From Hymenobacter sp. BT188 (GTDB lineage: Bacteria > Bacteroidota > Bacteroidia > Cytophagales > Hymenobacteraceae): 64,000 bases of DNA. This document shows positions 50,072 through 58,582 of this stretch, in pieces. Below the pieces are notes generated by a model. That model saw only the letters and a list, made by a program, of their open reading frames with translations, made no database searches and was not told where the DNA came from. Positions within the stretch are counted from its first letter, which is position 1; every line of letters starts with the position of its first letter. Location of the stretch: NCBI RefSeq assembly GCF_014333585.1, contig NZ_JACSCW010000002.1, positions 496,001-560,000 on the forward strand. The letters are read 5' to 3'. Both the position numbers and the translations under genes were made by a program.

Positions 50072-52180
50072 ATGCCTAATACAACACCCAAAAAGAAAAA
50101 GCCCATGCTACCGACGCCCACGCCGCGGCCAAGCATGCAGCTTTTGGTGCTGGGCGGGTTGGTATTGTTCATCTTCGCGATGTTCTATTTCAACCGCAGC
50201 AACTCTACCGTTGACATCAATCAGCAGAAATTTGAACAAATGCTGCTAGCCGGTGACGTGCGCGACGTAACACTCGTGAACGACCGGGCCGTAGAGGTGA
50301 CGCTGAAGCCGGAAGCCGCCAAAAGCGCTAAGTACAACGATGAGCTGTCTCGCCGCGGACCGCTCACCCTCGAGCAAGGCCCACAGTTTGCCTTCCGGGT
50401 TGTGGATGGCAAAACATTTAAAGAAGACCTTGATAAGATTCAGGCTAATCTGCCGCGCGAGCAGCAAGTAGGCCTGAACATCGACCAGCGTCAGGATGGC
50501 TACGGCCTGCTTTCTAGTTGGGGCCTAATTATCCTGCTCATGGTAGGTTTCTGGTTCCTGATGCGCCGCATGAGCGGAGCGGGCGGACCTGGGGGGCAAA
50601 TCTTCAACATCGGCAAGTCACGCGCTGCTCTCTTTGAGGGTGGCGACAAGGTAAAAATTACTTTTAAGGACGTAGCCGGTCTGGAAGAAGCCAAAGAGGA
50701 AGTAGAAGAAATTGTAGAGTTTCTCCGCAATCCTTCGAAGTTTACGGTTCTGGGGGGCAAAATTCCGAAAGGCGCACTGCTCGTAGGTCCTCCCGGTACG
50801 GGTAAAACCCTTATGGCGAAAGCTGTGGCCGGTGAAGCCGACGTGCCTTTCTTCTCGCTGTCTGGTTCCGACTTCGTAGAAATGTTTGTGGGTGTAGGTG
50901 CTGCTCGGGTACGTGACTTGTTTAAGCAAGCCAAAGCCAAAGCGCCCTGTATCATATTCATCGACGAGATTGACGCCATTGGCCGCAGCCGCAGCAGCGG
51001 CAAGATGCCCGGCGGCAACGACGAGCGCGAGAACACGCTGAACTCGCTGCTGGTAGAGATGGACGGCTTCGGCACTGATTCCGGCGTTATCATCCTCGCC
51101 GCTACCAACCGTCCTGATACGCTTGACTCTGCGTTGCTGCGTCCCGGTCGTTTCGACCGTCAGATCAGCATCGATAAGCCAGACATCAATGGTCGCACCC
51201 AGATTTTCCAGGTGCACTTGAAGCCGCTGACATTGGGTCCTGATGTAGATGCTCGTAAGCTGGCTGCTCAAACTCCTGGTTTTGCCGGTGCTGAGATAGC
51301 TAACGTCTGCAACGAGGCCGCGCTTATTGCCGCTCGCCGCGACAAGAAGATGGTAACAATGCAGGACTTCACCGACGCCGTTGACCGCGTGATTGGTGGT
51401 TTGGAGAAGAAGAACAAGATCATTTCGCCTAACGAAAAGCGGATTGTTGCCTACCACGAAGCTGGCCACGCCATTGCCGGTTGGTTCCTGGAGCACGCTG
51501 ATCCTTTGGTGAAAGTGAGTATTGTGCCCCGTGGGGTGGCCGCGTTGGGTTATGCCCAATATCTGCCTCGTGAGCAATTCCTATACAACACGGAGCAGCT
51601 CACCGATGAGATGTGCATGGCCCTTGGAGGTCGTGCGGCTGAAGACTTGGTTTTCGGTAAAATCTCGACGGGTGCCCTCAGCGACTTGGAGCGCATCACC
51701 AAGATGGCGTATAGCATCGTAACTATGTATGGCATGAATGAGAAGCTGGGTAACATTTCCTTCTATGATTCGAAGGGGCAGAATGAATATGGTTTCAGCA
51801 AGCCATATTCGGAAGCTACTTCCCAGATGATCGACGAGGAAGTACGCACCATCATCTCTGATGCCTACGAGCGCACGAAAGCGCTGCTCACCGACCGTCG
51901 TCATGAGCTGGAAATTGTAGCTAAAGAGTTGCTGGAAAAGGAAGTACTGCTGCAAGACGACTTAGAGCGTCTGGTAGGTAAGCGTCCTTATGATACCCAG
52001 ACCAGCTACCAGGCTCACATGGCTGGCACCGACCGCAGCGAAACCCTGAGCGAGCGTAAAAATGAGCACCCCATTCCGCTCAGCGACGACCTGCCCGAAA
52101 GCAATCTGCCAGGCTTGGATTATGGCCCGGATGGTAGCAACGAAGGCCGCCAGGATACACCTGTAGGAACGACCTTATAA
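50072..52180 (+). CDS. ftsH: ATP-dependent zinc metalloprotease FtsH
   Basis: FtsH is the membrane AAA+ protease that removes misfolded membrane proteins and regulators. The 702-residue product has two N-terminal membrane helices ([33 protein letters not shown]). It has Walker A GPPGTGKT at about residue 239 and Walker [12 protein letters not shown]. The zinc site HEAGH starts at His462, followed by the protease domain ending in a Glu/Arg-rich tail. Two copies of the iterated motif (50591-50598 and 50752-50759) encode the conserved GGQI and GGKI peptides on either side of the start of the AAA+ domain. The gene ends at a strong terminator. Confidence 0.97.
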   Translation: MPNTTPKKKKPMLPTPTPRPSMQLLVLGGLVLFIFAMFYFNRSNSTVDINQQKFEQMLLAGDVRDVTLVNDRAVEVTLKPEAAKSAKYNDELSRRGPLTLEQGPQFAFRVVDGKTFKEDLDKIQANLPREQQVGLNIDQRQDGYGLLSSWGLIILLMVGFWFLMRRMSGAGGPGGQIFNIGKSRAALFEGGDKVKITFKDVAGLEEAKEEVEEIVEFLRNPSKFTVLGGKIPKGALLVGPPGTGKTLMAKAVAGEADVPFFSLSGSDFVEMFVGVGAARVRDLFKQAKAKAPCIIFIDEIDAIGRSRSSGKMPGGNDERENTLNSLLVEMDGFGTDSGVIILAATNRPDTLDSALLRPGRFDRQISIDKPDINGRTQIFQVHLKPLTLGPDVDARKLAAQTPGFAGAEIANVCNEAALIAARRDKKMVTMQDFTDAVDRVIGGLEKKNKIISPNEKRIVAYHEAGHAIAGWFLEHADPLVKVSIVPRGVAALGYAQYLPREQFLYNTEQLTDEMCMALGGRAAEDLVFGKISTGALSDLERITKMAYSIVTMYGMNEKLGNISFYDSKGQNEYGFSKPYSEATSQMIDEEVRTIISDAYERTKALLTDRRHELEIVAKELLEKEVLLQDDLERLVGKRPYDTQTSYQAHMAGTDRSETLSERKNEHPIPLSDDLPESNLPGLDYGPDGSNEGRQDTPVGTTL

Positions 52181-52185
52181 GAAAA

Positions 52186-52241
52186 AACAGCCATAAAAAA
52201 GCCCCCCAGATACACATCTGGGGGGCTTTTTTATGGCTGTT
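52186..52241. terminator. 25-bp bidirectional terminator with GCCCCCCAG core
   Basis: Arms 52186-52210 and 52217-52241 pair around TACACA and contain AAAAAAGCCCCCCAGA. It serves ftsH (+) and the CotH-like gene (-). Confidence 0.95.
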
Positions 52242-52252
52242 CCTGAAATGCG

Positions 52253-53338
52253 TTACTCCAATCCTTTGACATTCGTGTACCGTTGGCCATTCCTGATTCC
52301 AGCACGCACAATACTGCGCTCAAAGTCCTTAGAGTTATTCAGCGTTTTATAAAAATCATCTAGATACTTGGTAGCGAAGAGCTTCTCTTCCTGGTCTAGA
52401 TAAGGACACGTCAAATAGACATTATAGATAGCTGGTCGTCGGCTGTTAAATAGCTTAATAACCTCTGCATACATCTCAGGCGGGAAGTCGTAGCCCCGAA
52501 AAAGGCGCTGCCGCACCGATGTGATACCGAGTTGCTCAGGGGGCACAGCGTATGGCGCCATCACTATACCGCTGTAGTCAAAATCGTAAGCCACTGGAAC
52601 GGGCTTGGCTTGCTGATTTATGCTTAGTATGCGGATGTTGTGCCGATAAGGAACCGACCAATCCGTATTGCCTATCATGTATTGAAAGAGCGCAAGCGTG
52701 GCCATGTCTTTCTGATTCATGTGTTCCATGCCAATAAAAAACTGCTTTGGAACTAGGGTCGCATCGTTGCGCGCTGCCATGGCCTTTGCCTCTTCCAGGA
52801 AAAATGCATAATGAACGTCGGCTCTGCCTTTACGTTCGTTGTCCTTGTAGGTGATGCGGCAAAGTCTTACCCGAAAGCTCTTGTCGGTCAGGAGATTGTA
52901 GACTTTATATACCAAGTATTCCCGCAGCGTGTAGGTGTCGCTCAAGCAATGGGTGATGAGTTTCAGCTCTTTCACTTTACCGAAAGGCGAGCCCAATATG
53001 TCCGGTGGAAAGCTTACCAGCAATGGTGGGAAGCCGCATACAGTCGGGTCTTTGCGCCGGTTTCCACGCACTTTTACCTGCACTGCCACGGTTTTTAGCG
53101 CGGCAGCGGTATCCCGATACATAAGGACGGCTGGATGGAAGCCAGGAGTAGCCCCCCGATCCTTCAAAATATTCTGTAGCGGTAGCGCCAGCGTAAGCTC
53201 TACTACTTCGTCTCGGGCAAAGAAGGGATTTTCGCTGGTGGTGGCAGATACCTTTTCCTGATTACCAGCCGGTGTAATTTGTGGCTGGTAAAGCAGCAGG
53301 CATAGGCTTGCTATAACCGATGAAATCCAGACTATCAC
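52253..53338 (-). CDS. secreted protein with CotH-like features
   Basis: The 361-residue protein has an N-terminal hydrophobic segment (MIVWISSVIASLCLLLYQPQ). The rest resembles the CotH kinase fold: VQVKVRGNRRKDPTVCGFPP near residue 90, REYLVYKVYNLLTDKSFRVR in the middle, then ALFQYMIGNTDWSVPYRHN and PVAYDFDYSG near residues 220-260. The positions of Asn/Asp resemble kinase catalytic residues of CotH proteins. Overall identity cannot be judged here, so this is a tentative family call. The gene is alone and leftward, converging on ftsH. Confidence 0.55.
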   Translation of the reverse strand: MIVWISSVIASLCLLLYQPQITPAGNQEKVSATTSENPFFARDEVVELTLALPLQNILKDRGATPGFHPAVLMYRDTAAALKTVAVQVKVRGNRRKDPTVCGFPPLLVSFPPDILGSPFGKVKELKLITHCLSDTYTLREYLVYKVYNLLTDKSFRVRLCRITYKDNERKGRADVHYAFFLEEAKAMAARNDATLVPKQFFIGMEHMNQKDMATLALFQYMIGNTDWSVPYRHNIRILSINQQAKPVPVAYDFDYSGIVMAPYAVPPEQLGITSVRQRLFRGYDFPPEMYAEVIKLFNSRRPAIYNVYLTCPYLDQEEKLFATKYLDDFYKTLNNSKDFERSIVRAGIRNGQRYTNVKGLE

Positions 53339-53445
53339 AGCGAAATGCCATCTTATAGCTTAGGAGTTGAATGGTCTGCCTAATAGAGTCGCAACTAGCT
53401 ATACAGTAACGATTTTTTGTATCAGAATACTCTGAATATAGCTGA

Positions 53446-54432
53446 TTACCAGCGCTTAAACAAGCCCTGAATTACTTTTCCCTGGCTTTGCTCCAGCGGA
53501 AATTCTAGCAGATGGGCCACCGTAGACGGTACATCTGTCAGCGTGTACGTTTCGGTTAGCGTGCGGCCTCTTTTAAAGTCCGGCCCAAGAGCCAGCAGAC
53601 TAATATGTCGGCACCCTTCGCAGTCATCCCCATGATCCACGAACCCTCCATCGATGCCATCGAGATGGCGGCCGTGGTCATTGGTGATGAGTAGGGTCGT
53701 CGAATTTCTATAGGCCTTGTTCTTTTGCAGAAAATCGTACAGCTCGCCTACGTATTTATCATCGCGTGCTATGCCCCGCAGGTAATTCTCCCAGTTAGCG
53801 GCGTGCGCGAAGCCATCGGGCTCCATAAAGTTGATAAGCACTAAGTTGGGCTTGTGCTGGGTTAGGATTCGTTTAGCAGCTACCAATGTCAGCGAATCGG
53901 CGCGGTAGCCGCTGCCGGGGCCACTTATGCCGCAGTCCATTGAGGGCTGAAACTGATCTTTCCATTCTGGATTTTGGGTATTCGCCAGGATGTGCAGCTT
54001 GTCTTTGCTGGTAATCAGCCAAGCCGCCGTGGCAGGCTTGCCGGTAGCTTTGCGCCAAATCTGAAAAATAGATGGCTGCTGCGGTAGCTCCGCCTCAAAG
54101 TTGTCGATGGGCTGATTGATGCCCGTTGTAAGGGCGACGTGGCCGGAATTAGTGTAGGTGAAGGCGTTGTTGTAAAAGTTGGAAAAGAATACGCCGCGGG
54201 GCTTCATCCGACTGGCCATCTGAGGAATAATGCCGGGATTAGTGCCCCAGGTTTCGGAATACCGGGGACCATCAATAACTACGATGATGACGTTTTTGGT
54301 GCGCAGGCCTTTCTTTGCGGGTGGGGGGGCAAATGAAAAGAGGATAAGCACCCACAAGAAAAGAGCATATCGCCGCCAGTTGATGCTAGCTACAAAAAGG
54401 CCTAGTCGGGCACGATTGATAAATAAAGCCAT
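53446..54432 (-). CDS. alkaline phosphatase superfamily protein (phosphodiesterase/sulfatase-like)
   Basis: The 328-residue protein from the ATG at 54432 has a signal or anchor (YALFLWVLILFSFA). It has the metal-binding elements of the superfamily: VIIVVIDGPRYSETWG with Asp, FTYTNSGHVALTTG around the nucleophile, FMEPDGFAHAANW, LITNDHGRHLDG and a His near the end. It should hydrolyse a phosphate or sulfate ester in the periplasm. The substrate is not predictable. An earlier in-frame ATG at 54495 is less likely. It is divergent from the LUD gene. Confidence 0.85.
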   Translation of the reverse strand: MALFINRARLGLFVASINWRRYALFLWVLILFSFAPPPAKKGLRTKNVIIVVIDGPRYSETWGTNPGIIPQMASRMKPRGVFFSNFYNNAFTYTNSGHVALTTGINQPIDNFEAELPQQPSIFQIWRKATGKPATAAWLITSKDKLHILANTQNPEWKDQFQPSMDCGISGPGSGYRADSLTLVAAKRILTQHKPNLVLINFMEPDGFAHAANWENYLRGIARDDKYVGELYDFLQKNKAYRNSTTLLITNDHGRHLDGIDGGFVDHGDDCEGCRHISLLALGPDFKRGRTLTETYTLTDVPSTVAHLLEFPLEQSQGKVIQGLFKRW

Positions 54433-54577
54433 GGCGTTTAGCTTGATAAAGAGCGTTTTGGCTTTCGATAATCGGAGGCAAGAAATTGAGGGCAAATGCT
54501 ATATAACTGGTAATCAATATATAAAATAATCGCCACTTGTCCAACAGAGAATGGGGCGTTGCTTGGTTTGACTCTGC

Positions 54578-54585
54578 TACCTTTG
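54578..54585 (+). promoter_or_regulatory. TACCTTTG -7 promoter box of the LUD gene
   Basis: TACCTTTG fits TAnnTTTG and ends only 6 bases before the ATG at 54592. The transcript could therefore be nearly leaderless. A TTG at 54559-54561 is a possible -33 element at short spacing. Confidence 0.5.
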
Positions 54586-54591
54586 CCTATC

Positions 54592-55245
54592 ATGTCTGAT
54601 ACCTCCCGCGACCGTATGCTGCGCCGCATCCGTGAGGCGCTGCTGCAACCGGCGCCCCAGCCGGCTGCCCCCGATTTTTCTGCTCCGCTGCATCCTCCAC
54701 TAACCGATGATCTGGCCATCCACTTTGCCCAAAGCTTCGCTAGGGTTGGGGGGGCTTTTTATTACTGCGAGTCGGAAGAGCATTTCTTCGACCAACTCTT
54801 CATCTACAAAAAAGACAAGCAACTGGATAACCTCTTTGTCTGGGAGCCGGAGCTAAAGAAGATGCTGCACGAAGGCGGTGTGGCTTTTAGCGGCGACGAA
54901 GCCAACTTTATTAAAAAAGCGGACGCTGGTCTTACCACCTGCGAAGCGCTGGTTGCCCGCACGGGCAGCATTTTGGTAAGCGCTGCTTCGGCCGCCGGCC
55001 GCCGCCTGAGCATTTACCCCGATCAGCATTTAGTACTAGCCCGAACCTCTCAAATTGTGCCTGACATCGGCGATGCGCTAGGAGTAGTAACCAACCGCTA
55101 CGGTGACCGGCTGCCTTCCATGATTTCGCTGACTACGGGCCCCAGCCGCACGGCTGATATCGAAAAAACGTTGGTGCTCGGAGCCCATGGTCCGCGTAGC
55201 CTCGTGTTGTTTTTGTTGGATGACGCGCCCCTTGCAACTACCTGA
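54592..55245 (+). CDS. LUD domain protein (LutC/YkgG-like)
   Basis: The 217-residue protein resembles LutC/YkgG, the LUD-domain subunit of lactate-utilisation complexes. It begins SRDRMLRRIREALLQP and has the core ADAGLTTCEALVARTGSILV, the VPDIGDAL helix and the ITGPSRTADIEKTLVLGAHG-type end (here TTGPSRTADIEKTLVLGAHG). LutA and LutB partners are not in the window. Alternatives include stand-alone LUD proteins of unknown substrate. It overlaps the lpxH-like gene by 26 bases, so the two are probably co-translated. Confidence 0.88.
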   Translation: MSDTSRDRMLRRIREALLQPAPQPAAPDFSAPLHPPLTDDLAIHFAQSFARVGGAFYYCESEEHFFDQLFIYKKDKQLDNLFVWEPELKKMLHEGGVAFSGDEANFIKKADAGLTTCEALVARTGSILVSAASAAGRRLSIYPDQHLVLARTSQIVPDIGDALGVVTNRYGDRLPSMISLTTGPSRTADIEKTLVLGAHGPRSLVLFLLDDAPLATT

Positions 55246-56002
55246 TCTAGCGCTGCCACCCGGCCGCAAGGTGTATTTCGCCTCCGACTTTCATCTCGGC
55301 GCCCCCGACGCTGCTAGTTCCGCCGCGCGGGAGCGCCGCATTGTGCGCTGGCTCGACACCGTGGCTCAAGATGCGGGCGCTATCTATCTGCTGGGGGATA
55401 TTTTTGACTTCTGGTTTGAATATCGCCATGCCGTGCCGCGTGGCTTTATTCGCTTGCAAGGCAAACTAGCCGAACTCACCGATGCGGGTCTGCCTGTTAC
55501 TTTCTTCACTGGCAACCACGATATGTGGATGTTCGATTACTTTACCAAAGAGTTGAACATACCCATTCTGCGCCACCCCGTAAGCCAGCGCATCGGCAAC
55601 CAACTATTTCATATTGGGCACGGCGACGGGCTAGGACCGAAAGACTACACCTATAAAGCACTCAAGCGCGTATTTGCCAGCCCCGTATCGCAGTGGCTGT
55701 TCGCGCGTCTGCATCCAAATTTTGGAATTGGATTAGCCAACAAATGGAGCCGCCGTAGCCGAATACAGAACGCGGCCGCTGATGAAAAGTATTTTGGCGA
55801 AGACGAGTGGCTGCTCGTTTATTGCCGCGAGCTAGAGCAGCGCTACCACCACGACTACTACGTTTTTGGCCACCGCCACTTGCCGCTCGATGTACCGGTA
55901 GCGCCCGGCAGCCGCTACCTTAACCTAGGCGAGTGGGTCAATTATTGCTCATATGCCGTGTATGACGGACACGATCTGGCTTTGCAACATTTTGAGCAGT
56001 AG
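55220..56002 (+). CDS. lpxH: UDP-2,3-diacylglucosamine pyrophosphatase-like metallophosphatase
   Basis: The 260-residue protein has the metallophosphatase motifs ASDFHLGAP, LLGDIFDFWFEY, FFTGNHDMWMFDYF, HIGHGDGLGP and FGHRHLPLD. Together with a hydrophobic lid region (KRVFASPVSQWLFARLHP) these fit the LpxH family of lipid A synthesis, which hydrolyses UDP-2,3-diacylglucosamine. The ATG at 55220 overlaps the LUD stop by 26 bases, and its own end overlaps the next gene by about 41 bases. The enzyme would act at the inner membrane. Confidence 0.9.
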   Translation: MTRPLQLPDLALPPGRKVYFASDFHLGAPDAASSAARERRIVRWLDTVAQDAGAIYLLGDIFDFWFEYRHAVPRGFIRLQGKLAELTDAGLPVTFFTGNHDMWMFDYFTKELNIPILRHPVSQRIGNQLFHIGHGDGLGPKDYTYKALKRVFASPVSQWLFARLHPNFGIGLANKWSRRSRIQNAAADEKYFGEDEWLLVYCRELEQRYHHDYYVFGHRHLPLDVPVAPGSRYLNLGEWVNYCSYAVYDGHDLALQHFEQ

Positions 56003-56924
56003 ACGCTTACTGGGGGGCAAATTTGCGTCTTTGCTCGTGCTGCTAATATTGTCAGCCGGATCCCTGCAAGCCCAGACCACCTCGCCTCGGGCGGGCTCCG
56101 TCGTGCCGCCTTCCCGCACTGCGCCCGACTCTGTGAACAAAGGGAAAATTGCCCCCCAGAGCACAGTAGCTTTAGGTGCTAATGGCTGGACGCTGGTGCG
56201 TACCATTAGTTTGCGCCAGCCCGGCGCGGCTTCTCTTGATCGGCGCGGCAACCTGTACGTAGCCGACGACCAAGACAACATCCACCAGTACGGACCCGAC
56301 GGCCAGCCGCTGAACGTGTACTCGCCGCCCTTGCCGGGTCACACCGCCCAACTCGAAGCTTGGAACGTGTCCAAGATTATGGCTTTCTATGACGACCGAC
56401 AGGAAATCCGCCTGTTAGATCGGTTTTTGGCTCCCATTACCCAAATTCGCCTCGGCGACTATTTCGATGGCCTCGTACGAGTAGCTACCCTAGCACCCGA
56501 CGACAAGCTGTGGCTGCTCGACGAAAGCGACCTAACCCTGCGCCAGTTCGACCCCACGGTTCAGCGTTTTGGGCAAAGCACACCCCTGGATCTGATCATT
56601 GGCCGGAGCAAGCCCGATTTTCGCTTCCTGCGACAGTATCAGAACAACCTGTACCTTGTGGACCGCACCAGCGGCATCTTTGTATTCGATAACCTGGGGA
56701 ATTACCGCAAAAAACTTCCTTTCACTGGCCTGAGCACCGCAGGCTTTCGTGGGGATGAGTTGTATTATCTAACCGATGGCTTACTGCACTTTTTTCAGCT
56801 GTATACATTGGCCGAACGCACTCAGCCACTACCAAAAGTAGAAGGCAGCACGAACCAAATATTGATGGGAGAGCAATTTGCTTATTTGCTGACGCCCACG
56901 GCTGTGTTGGTTTACAAGCTTTAA
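55962..56924 (+). CDS. secreted beta-propeller-like protein of unknown function
   Basis: The 320-residue protein has a signal peptide ending SLQAQ. Repeated blade-like units then occur (LDRRGNLYVADDQDNIHQYG, LAPDDKLWLLDESDLTLRQF, FLRQYQNNLYLVDRTSGIFV, FDNLGNYRKKL), compatible with an NHL or six-bladed propeller. No catalytic motif is visible. The ATG at 55962 overlaps the end of the lpxH-like gene. Two copies of the iterated motif (56012-56019 and 56150-56157) fall within the first 200 bases and encode GGKF and APQ. It is probably the last gene of the overlapping set. Confidence 0.6.
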   Translation: MTDTIWLCNILSSRRLLGGKFASLLVLLILSAGSLQAQTTSPRAGSVVPPSRTAPDSVNKGKIAPQSTVALGANGWTLVRTISLRQPGAASLDRRGNLYVADDQDNIHQYGPDGQPLNVYSPPLPGHTAQLEAWNVSKIMAFYDDRQEIRLLDRFLAPITQIRLGDYFDGLVRVATLAPDDKLWLLDESDLTLRQFDPTVQRFGQSTPLDLIIGRSKPDFRFLRQYQNNLYLVDRTSGIFVFDNLGNYRKKLPFTGLSTAGFRGDELYYLTDGLLHFFQLYTLAERTQPLPKVEGSTNQILMGEQFAYLLTPTAVLVYKL

Positions 56925-57225
56925 TCGGCTTTCAAAATGGTTGTAGAGACGCGTATTCGCGTCTCCTCGGTGACGACACTGGACCAACTAAACAATGATT
57001 AAGACGCGAATACGCGTCTCTACAGCCTGTGGTGCTATATAGCGACGCAGCCAACTTACTCAGCCTTTCTGCCTTGTGCTGAAAGGTTTTTTGTGTTGCT
57101 TATCAACGTTCTACAATTCCTATTGGATACAACCTCAGCCGGAATCTGACCGTTAAGCTTACTACTACTTAGGCGCTTCGTGGCGCTTGCTGACCTCCTT
57201 ATTTTTCCAACCTAACCCTATCACT
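56925..57225. other. intergenic region with long inverted repeat
   Basis: 301 bases lie between the propeller-like gene and the dehydrogenase. The only structure is the 23-bp inverted repeat at 56942-57024. The remaining sequence has no clear promoter box. Confidence 0.5.
56942..57024. repeat. perfect 23-bp inverted repeat with TGTAGAGACGCG core
   Basis: Arms 56942-56964 and 57002-57024 (TGTAGAGACGCG + TATTCGCGTCT and complement) pair exactly, with a 37-base loop. Each arm also contains an internal near-palindrome (AGACGCG..CGCGTCT). A GTAGAGACGCG-type repeat is known to me from several cyanobacterial and Bacteroidota genomes (recollection), so this is probably a dispersed intergenic element. 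Confidence 0.75.
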
Positions 57226-58386
57226 ATGAAAGCACTCGTGTTTCACGGGATGAAAGACGTTCGCGTTGACAACGTGGATGATCCCCAGATTGAAGACGCT
57301 CGTGACGCCATTATTCGCGTGACCAGCACCGCCATTTGCGGCTCCGATCTTCACATTTATAACGGCGGCATTCCGCAGCCCCGGCCTATGGTACTAGGTC
57401 ATGAGTTTATGGGTATTGTGGAGGAAGTAGGCAAAGGTGTTGGTAACCTGAAGCGCGGCGACCGGGTAGTGGTGCCTTTTCCGATTGCTTGCGGTACTTG
57501 CTTCTTCTGTAATCACGAGTTGCCCGGGCACTGCGAAAATTCAAATCCCGATCATTATGGCCCCGAAGGTGGCGTAATGACTCAAAAAGGCGGCGCTCTA
57601 TTCGGTTACACCGACATATACGGCGGCTACAATGGCGGACAGGCTGAGTACGTGCGCGTACCCTACGCCGACTACAGCCCCCGCGTAATTCCGGATAGCC
57701 TCACCGATGAGCAGGCCTTATTCCTAACTGATATCTTCCCCACAGGCTACTCCGCCATTGATTGGGGCGAAGTAAAAGGTGGCGAGTTCGTCGTAATCTT
57801 CGGGGCCGGCCCGGTAGGAATTATGGCTGCCAAATCAGCCTGGCTGCGCGGCGCGGCACGAGTCCTCATCGTCGACCCACTGGAATATCGTCTGGATAAA
57901 GCCCAGCAAACTGCCCACTGTGAAGCCCTCGTGTGGCACGACCACAAGCAAGTAGTGGAAGTAATTCGCGAACTGACGCAAGGCCGTGGAGCCGATGTTT
58001 GCGTGGAAGCCGTTGGTTTCGAGCCGGTGCGTAACTTAGCAGATCGGGCTAAGGCGGTTATTAATTTCGAAAAAGGCTCCATGAAAGTGCTGGAAGCCTG
58101 CATGAGCGCTGTGCGTCGGGGCGGTATAGTATCGGTAGTAGGCGTGTATGGCTCGCCCTACGACAATTTCCCCTTGCATCAGTTCTTCGACAAAGGCATC
58201 ACCCTACGTGGTGGCCAGGCACCGGCCCAAAAGCACATTGATAAGCTGCTCAAATACGTAGTCGACGGCAAAGTGCAACTCGATGATATCATCACGCATA
58301 CACTGCCTCTAAGTCAGGCGGCGCATGGCTATGACATCTTCCGCAATAAGAAAGATAACTGCGTAAAAGTGGTGCTTAAGCCATAA
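57226..58386 (+). CDS. zinc-dependent alcohol/formaldehyde dehydrogenase-like enzyme
   Basis: The 386-residue protein is a medium-chain zinc alcohol dehydrogenase. Catalytic zinc ligands are in CGSDLHIYNGG and GHEFMGIVEEVGKG. A structural zinc lobe is formed by four Cys (IACGTCFFCNHELPGHC), and the NAD-binding turn is FGAGPVGIMAAKSAW. The C-terminal half matches glutathione-independent formaldehyde dehydrogenase-like proteins. The substrate is not certain. The ATG at 57226 is chosen over an upstream in-frame start because it gives the usual MKALVFHG opening. It ends at a terminator. Confidence 0.92.
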   Translation: MKALVFHGMKDVRVDNVDDPQIEDARDAIIRVTSTAICGSDLHIYNGGIPQPRPMVLGHEFMGIVEEVGKGVGNLKRGDRVVVPFPIACGTCFFCNHELPGHCENSNPDHYGPEGGVMTQKGGALFGYTDIYGGYNGGQAEYVRVPYADYSPRVIPDSLTDEQALFLTDIFPTGYSAIDWGEVKGGEFVVIFGAGPVGIMAAKSAWLRGAARVLIVDPLEYRLDKAQQTAHCEALVWHDHKQVVEVIRELTQGRGADVCVEAVGFEPVRNLADRAKAVINFEKGSMKVLEACMSAVRRGGIVSVVGVYGSPYDNFPLHQFFDKGITLRGGQAPAQKHIDKLLKYVVDGKVQLDDIITHTLPLSQAAHGYDIFRNKKDNCVKVVLKP

Positions 58387-58404
58387 TTGAGTATGTTTTT
58401 CCCT

Positions 58405-58450
58405 TCATAAAAGAAGCGCCCAGCACTAGTGCTAGGCGCTTCTTTTATGA
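58405..58450 (+). terminator. intrinsic terminator of the dehydrogenase
   Basis: TCATAAAAGAAGCGCC (58405-58420) pairs with GGCGCTTCTTTTATGA (58435-58450), and the AGCACTAGTGCT core pairs within. A T-rich arm follows. Confidence 0.88.
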
Positions 58451-58582
58451 AATTATGAGGCCATAAAAGTTCGCTTTACCACGAAAGTAGAACCCTACAG
58501 TACAGGCAGGATTCTGCTTATATTTGGTCAAGAACATTAATCTAAATCGGGCCGCGCCCGCTGCTACTCTATACGTTCGTGC

